Shown one piece after another: positions 59,222 to 64,000 of a stretch of DNA of 64,000 nt. Under the pieces are notes generated by a model. The model was not told where the DNA came from, did not search any database, and saw nothing but the letters and a program-made list of their open reading frames with translations. A program made the position numbers and the translations under genes. Within the stretch, counting starts at the first letter, position 1; the number at the start of each line of letters is the position of its first letter. The stretch comes from Nautilus pompilius (lineage: Eukaryota > Mollusca > Cephalopoda > Nautilida > Nautilidae): contig JACATO010001197.1 of assembly GCA_018389105.1 (NCBI GenBank), positions 1-64,000 on the forward strand, in the 5' to 3' direction.

Positions 59222-60270
59222 TTTTTTTTGGGGGGGGTGGTGTGGTGCGATTGTTATGGCCTGTTTGTTAAGTTTGCATATGTGTGTGGTGTAGCTGGGT
59301 CGGTTCCACGACCGGCCGCCTCAGCTGTTTGAATGAGGTCTTATTTCGACCTGTATTATTTTTTCTTAATGTTAGTGTACCTCATCCTAGCGAGAGCAGC
59401 GGGCTACCCAACTCCTTCCTATCTAATACGCTCAGGAGGGGTCGGTTTATCCAGGCTGAACTCTCTAGAACAGAGTCTCCTCTCTCTGTATGTCCTTAAA
59501 ATTCTAAAGAGAGAGGAGCATTGGGCCGTTTTTTATTTTTATTAAGTCCAACCGGAGGGGGAGGGATCTGTTTTTATTTTTGTTTTATTTTAATTTTTAT
59601 TTTATTTTTAATACTCTTTTTTTGTTGTAAATGGATGGAGACACGATCTCCCTCCGTCTACTATGATGGATTTCTGCGTTGACAGGCGGTAGCATCCTTA
59701 TCTTCTTTATCTCCACCGTTGGAGAGCCAGAGGCTCCCAGTTTAGTGATTGATGAGGGGAAGTAGCCCAGCCGACACGTTGTAGGTCATCGTGCCACCGG
59801 CCGGCGCCCCATTCCCATTCACTTATCTTCGCCAACGGCTAGAGGTGTTGTTTTATCCGCCTGGAGGTGAGTGTGGGTCAGCGCCTGTACTCCGAGTAAT
59901 AACGGAGACGGAGCAGCGTGCTTAGTCCATCTACCGGGACACGCAGCTCTGGGTGGGGAAAGTTATAAATAGAAAAGGGCTTTGCTCAGGGAAAAATAAA
60001 GGTGTTGGGTGGGTTATATCTGGGTGGGTATGGGGTATATTAAGTTAGTTATTGTTGAAAGTAATTGTCTTTAGTCTAGAGAGTTGAGAGGTGTTTTTCT
60101 TACGGGAACAGTAGAAAAATCTTCTCTTTATTAACTAGTATATATTATGTTTCAGTTCGATATTTTGGAAGAATTCAATGTGGGTTTTCTCATTTTTCCT
60201 TTTCATCTTTTAGTTCTGTAAGGAAAAATGTTAATTAGCACATATATGATACATGTAGATAAATTTTAAT
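59222..60270 (-). other. U5 3'UTR and tail
   Basis: The end (minus) is CACCACCCCCCCC plus eight A, then GATCA of U4. The tail block (about 59270-59560) includes a stem at 59412-59438 where only the outer CTCCT/AGGAG arms pair well. One GGAGAGCC/GGCTCCC hairpin block is near 59715-59740. The AACGGAGACGGAGCAGCG block is near 59901. The AT-rich 60060-60260 stretch is unassigned. Confidence 0.75.
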
Positions 60271-63200
60271 TCAAGGGGGCCTATCAAAGGACGTTAAATT
60301 AGGAATCAAGTTTTCACTTATTCTAAGTTGGTTGTCAGGCAGTATATTTCCAAGGGCGCTGTTTATCAGCCATATGGACGAGTACAGCGCTCTATCACTT
60401 ATGCTGGATTTCATGACTGCGTATTTCTGCTGTAACCACATGGTTACGTATTTTTGAAACAGTTTTTTAGTTGAAGTGAGCTGACCGCTCTCTAAAGCCT
60501 TCCGGCTACTCCAAGCAATTCTTTGGGCCGTGAATACCAAAAAGTTAGAAAGGCAGTCTTTCTTAGTCCTTGAAGAAAAACCAAAGATGCGCCAGAACAA
60601 ACTAAGTTTGTCCTGGGGGCTTTTAATTTTAAAGACCAAATCTCGGACTAGGCACCACATTTCTATATTCAGCGGACATGCGAATATACAATGTAGAACC
60701 GTCTCGTCCTGCTCTTTACAGTGTAGGCATTTTGGAGAATTTATTATTTTCCATTTATGCTTGTTCTCCCTTGTAGGGAGCACTCTTCTTAATATCTTCC
60801 AGTGGATATCAGCGGTGTACCCATCCGTGAGCTGGTTGATGGAAGATTTCCATATTACATCCCACGGAAGTACAGACGTATCCAGCGTGCTTCTCCACTT
60901 CTCCCTATAATCAGGTTCCGTTATCGGTTGTGACGCAAGGAAGAAGTAGATATCTCGCTGGGATGTTTTCTCTAGGTCGTGTTGTTGCATTCCTAAGCTT
61001 ATTATGTTGTCTGGAAGTATGTTTATGTTGGATTTTATCCAATTTGTTAATGCTGTTACGTGATAGTCAGTTAGTACATGTTTTTGAGCTCTATATAGTT
61101 TTAGTTTATTAGTAAGTACATGCATACCACTAGGGGTATTGAATGCCTTAGCTAATCTGTCTAAGAAGAGAGAGTGCCATCTTGGTTTTTCTTCACTAGT
61201 CCTTATGATATTTATTATATTAATTATCATTTGAGCACCTATTTTGCTCTCTAAATTTATTAGATTTAATCCTCCTTTGTTCCGGGGGAGTCTTATTATT
61301 TGCCTATTTGCCAAGTGTTTGCGCCCTTGCCATATAAATCGATCAAATTCGGCATCTATGGCGGTGCGCGCCCACTTAGGCATTCCTATTATTTTAGATT
61401 TGTAGAAGATTTTTGGAGCAGCATAAGTATTAATTAATTCTGTTTTGGTAAAGTACGAAAGGTTGAGTGAAGACCATGCTGTTAGTAAGCCTCTGATCTT
61501 ACTTATTGTTATATCCCAATTGGGTTTATCCGTGTTAGTTTTAGAGTTAGTAGGAAAGTATATTCCAAGCAGTTTTATCTTGTCTTCAGCCCACGTTATT
61601 TTATGCTTGTTGGGAGGTTTTTTATTACCTCCCAGCCATGCTGCTGTTGTCTTTCTGAGGTTGATCTTGGCCCCTGAGGCTTTTTCATATACCTCAAGGG
61701 ATCTCAGTGCTTCGTGCAGACTATCCTCATCCTTAAGAAGGAGTGTGGCATCATCTGCATACTGCTGAATTTTTACTCCGCCTATCCCACCAATATTACT
61801 ATTGGAGCGGATGAGTGCAGCCATTGGTTCAGCAGTTAAGACATACAGCATTGCACTAAGAGGGCATCCTTGTCGGATGCCTCTCGTGGGTTTAAATGTT
61901 GCAGATGTGTGTCCATTTTGTTGTATCTGTGTGTATATGTCTGTATATATTAATCTAACAAATTTTATGAAATACTCCCCGAAACCGAGGGTTTTTAATG
62001 TTTTTATGAGAAAATCCCATTCTACCCTATCAAATGCTTTTTTCTGATCCAAGGCTAGCATTATCCCTAGGGGATTTTCTGTGTCTAGCCTACTTGTTAT
62101 TTCTCTGAACAGTTGGAGGGTATCTGTAATACTTCTCCCTCTTACTGAACAGGACTGATCAGCACTTACTATTTTGTTCATTACTTTAGCTAGCCTATTT
62201 GCTAATGCCTTAGTTATGATTTTATAATCGCTATTGAGCAGACTCAGAGGTCTCCAGTTTTCCAGGTATGCCCCATCTCCTCCCTTCGGGAGCAAAACAA
62301 GTGTGGCACCACGCTGGGATTCGGAGAGAACCCCTTTGTCATAAGCTACATTTGCGATGAATGTTAGGTCCTTAGCTAGGAGATATTCAAATCTCTTATA
62401 GAAATCCAGCGTAAGGCCATCATTCCCTGGGGTTTTATCTTTATTTGAGGCCCTAATGGCCTGTTTTATTTCTTGTATGTTTAAAGGTCCCTCGCAGAGT
62501 TCGGCTTCTAGGGGGTCTAGTTTATTTTCTAGACACTCCAAGATTTCGTCCTGAGCAAGCGGACATGTGTCTTCGCTAGTGTGTATAGTTCTTTGAGAAC
62601 CGAGACTCTTCCAGCAATATATCATCTATATCTGTCAGTGTCTGGCCTTCCTTATTTATTAGCTTGTTTATTGTTTTCCTATCCGCGTTTGTTTTTTCTA
62701 AGCCACAGAATGACCTTCTATTGCCTTCGCCATTCATGGCCGGTACTCTGGCCCTAATTCTAGCGCCTTCTGTTTTGTCTAGTTGCAATCTGTCTATCTT
62801 TGTTTGGATGGCTTTAATTTCCTTACTTCTATCCTCTCCTAAGGCGGCCTGTTTTAATTCTAGGTTTAACTTTTGTTTTAACCTAGTTTCTACAAGCTGC
62901 CTATATGCACTACGTGCTTTGCTATATTTTATGCTAAAATTTTTAATTCTATTCTTTCCTAAATCCCACCATACCAGGGGGTCTTCGTACTCGTCCTTTT
63001 TGGAGGACCAGTCCTCCCATAGCCGCTGGATCCCTTCAACGTATTCTGACTCAGTCAGGATAGCGTTATTCAGTTTCCAGCTGCCGAGGCCTCTGATGTT
63101 CTCCTGGACGAGAAAACTAGCCTTTACCTGGCAGTGGTCGCTCCACGCTATAGCATCGTGCTTAATGCTTTGGAGCTGTCTAGCTGCGTGTTTTGATACA

Positions 63201-63859
63201 TAGATCCTATCTAATCTAGTCGCTACGTTGTATTTCAGGCTATAATGGGTATAGCCTTTCATGTCCGGATGTTTATATCTAAACCCATCAATCAAACCAA
63301 ACCGCGAGCACATCGCCTGTAGCTGGGCTTGGCCGACCAGATGTCTCCTCCTTTTAATGTCTGGTCCCTGCCTGTCTAGCTCGTGGGACTGGACGCAGTT
63401 AAAGTCTCCTAGTATATAAATATCTTCGGCAGGGTAAGACCTAAGTTCCTGCTCTAAGATAGTGTTGAAGTTCTGAAGGAAGGATGCACGCTCTTTCGCT
63501 ACGGTTGGAACGTACACCGATGCAATCATCACTTTTCTTTTATTTTTATCTGTATATCCTGCTATTGCTACGCGACCTTCATTGTCGCTGAAGGTATGTT
63601 CTATTTTTATGTCTAGACTACGGTGAAAAAGAATGCATACACCTTTCTTTCTACCTATGGGGTCTAAACTAGCGTGTATTAATCCATGCCAATTAGCAAA
63701 GTATCTATCTAATTCTTTTTTATTTTGTAAATGTAATTCTTGCATGCATGTTATTTGGTTTGGGTTTGAATGCTCTAGATTATCTAGAAAAACATTCCAG
63801 TTTTTATTAAATTTTATCCCTCTTAAATTCAGGGATAAAAAATTTAGGCGTCTCGACAT
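60271..63859 (-). pseudogene. U5 ORF2, single frameshift
   Basis: The frame 63859-62576 (MSRRLNFLSLNLRGIKF) holds the endonuclease: QELHLQ, LGDFNCVQSHELDRQG, WSDHCQ. It shifts near 62590, within the segment that reads RFYSELYTREDTC in U3. The frame 62625-60271 continues with the RT (ALDQKKAFDR, RGIRQGCPLSAM, QYADDATLL) and CLHCKEQDETVLHCIFAC, and ends LTSFDRPP. Apart from this one indel the 1190-odd codons look complete. Confidence 0.92.
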
Positions 63860-63938
63860 AATCGCAAATCAATCTCGCGATCGTTTGGACGTTCCACAGT
63901 TAAGCCCAAAAAATCCGTCCAAAGGAAGCATCACCTAT

Positions 63939-64000
63939 TTAGGTGTGTACTTCCGTAGGAATGTCCCCCTGGCTTGACTTAGCTGGAGAGGGAAGAGATT
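63939..64000 (-). CDS. U5 ORF1 C-terminal end, runs off the window
   Basis: The last codons read SSQGDIPTEVHT then TAA (63939-63941), matching the EVPT ending of U1 and U4 ORF1. The rest of ORF1 and the 5'UTR lie beyond the window end, so its integrity is unknown. Confidence 0.7.
   Translation of the reverse strand, partial: SLPSPAKSSQGDIPTEVHT

Larger units (their letters stand above)
32792..64000 (-). mobile_element. Head-to-tail array of five non-LTR retrotransposons (U1-U5)
   Basis: Five LINE copies lie in one orientation with no spacer: U1 32792-39429, U2 39430-45213, U3 45214-52481, U4 52482-59221, U5 59222 to beyond the window. Each ends (minus strand) in an A-tract of 3 to 18 nt and is followed at once by GATCA of the next unit. 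All share an ORF1 with a zinc knuckle, an APE-type endonuclease plus reverse transcriptase ORF2, and a conserved 3'UTR tail. No LTR, integrase or RNase H motif was seen. The ORF layout resembles the Tx1/L1 group, members of which can be target-specific; this placement is inferred. Confidence 0.93.

Noticed and set aside
34169-63977. Many plus-strand frames of 60-180 codons across the LINE array
   Set aside because: They lie antisense to ORF1 and ORF2 and arise from the codon bias of the real genes; the same shadow frames recur in each copy.
32792-64000. Array as a telomere of TTAGGG repeats with embedded retrotransposons
   Set aside because: No TTAGGG or TTAGG repeats occur at any junction or edge. 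A telomere-like role can only be proposed by analogy to head-to-tail arrays.
32792-64000. Array inserted in rDNA, tRNA or snRNA target genes
   Set aside because: No rRNA, tRNA or snRNA target sequence flanks the units; each flank is another unit, or AT-rich sequence at the left edge.
32792-64000. LTR retrotransposon or provirus
   Set aside because: No long terminal repeats, protease, integrase or RNase H motifs. APE-type endonuclease and A-tails identify non-LTR elements.

Overview
The window looks like nuclear DNA of a mollusc, most likely a cephalopod (octopus-like). The best evidence is a nuclear copy of mitochondrial DNA whose gene order (cox3, tRNA-Lys, Ala, Arg, Asn, Ile, nad3, tRNA-Ser1, nad2, cox1, cox2, tRNA-Asp, atp8) is, from memory, the conservative order shared by octopods and chitons. 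That order alone does not exclude another mollusc. Introns with GT-AG borders, AT-rich spacers, and dense decayed transposons show that the DNA is eukaryotic nuclear.

Layout. 1-2.2 kb: a decayed hAT-type transposase gene (minus). 2.7-3.5 kb: a GC-richer block that looks like a promoter with a first coding exon, next to an inverted-repeat element and a CTAC microsatellite. 2.7-32.7 kb: a candidate plus-strand host gene of short exons encoding a small, charged, probably coiled-coil protein that I do not recognise. Its introns hold MITE-like repeats, a tRNA-derived SINE, a decayed repeat-family gene, the mitochondrial insertion (17.85-22.95 kb), a piggyBac remnant and two Tc1/mariner remnants. 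The last intron would be about 16.8 kb.

32.8-64 kb: five non-LTR retrotransposons (LINEs), all on the minus strand, head to tail and abutting exactly. Units U1 to U5 occupy 32792-39429, 39430-45213, 45214-52481, 52482-59221 and 59222 to beyond the window end. Each has a 5'UTR, an ORF1 with a CCHC zinc knuckle, an ORF2 with an APE-type endonuclease, a reverse transcriptase and a C-terminal Cys/His motif, and a long 3'UTR ending in a short A-tract. U3 has both frames open (399 and 1196 codons). The others carry frameshifts or deletions.

The array is the most interesting system here. At all four internal junctions the A-tract of one unit is followed directly by GATCA, the first bases of the next. 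The units belong to clearly different subfamilies, and near-identical U1 and U3 are separated by divergent U2. This argues for repeated insertion at the 5' end of existing copies rather than simple tandem duplication. Two further conserved signals are a splice-donor-like AGGTAAGT or AGGTAGGT about 104 nt from the 5' end (72 nt in U2), and a 3'UTR stem-loop with apparent compensatory changes. Family membership (Tx1/L1-like) is an inference. All repeat and splice calls were made by eye from the sequence.
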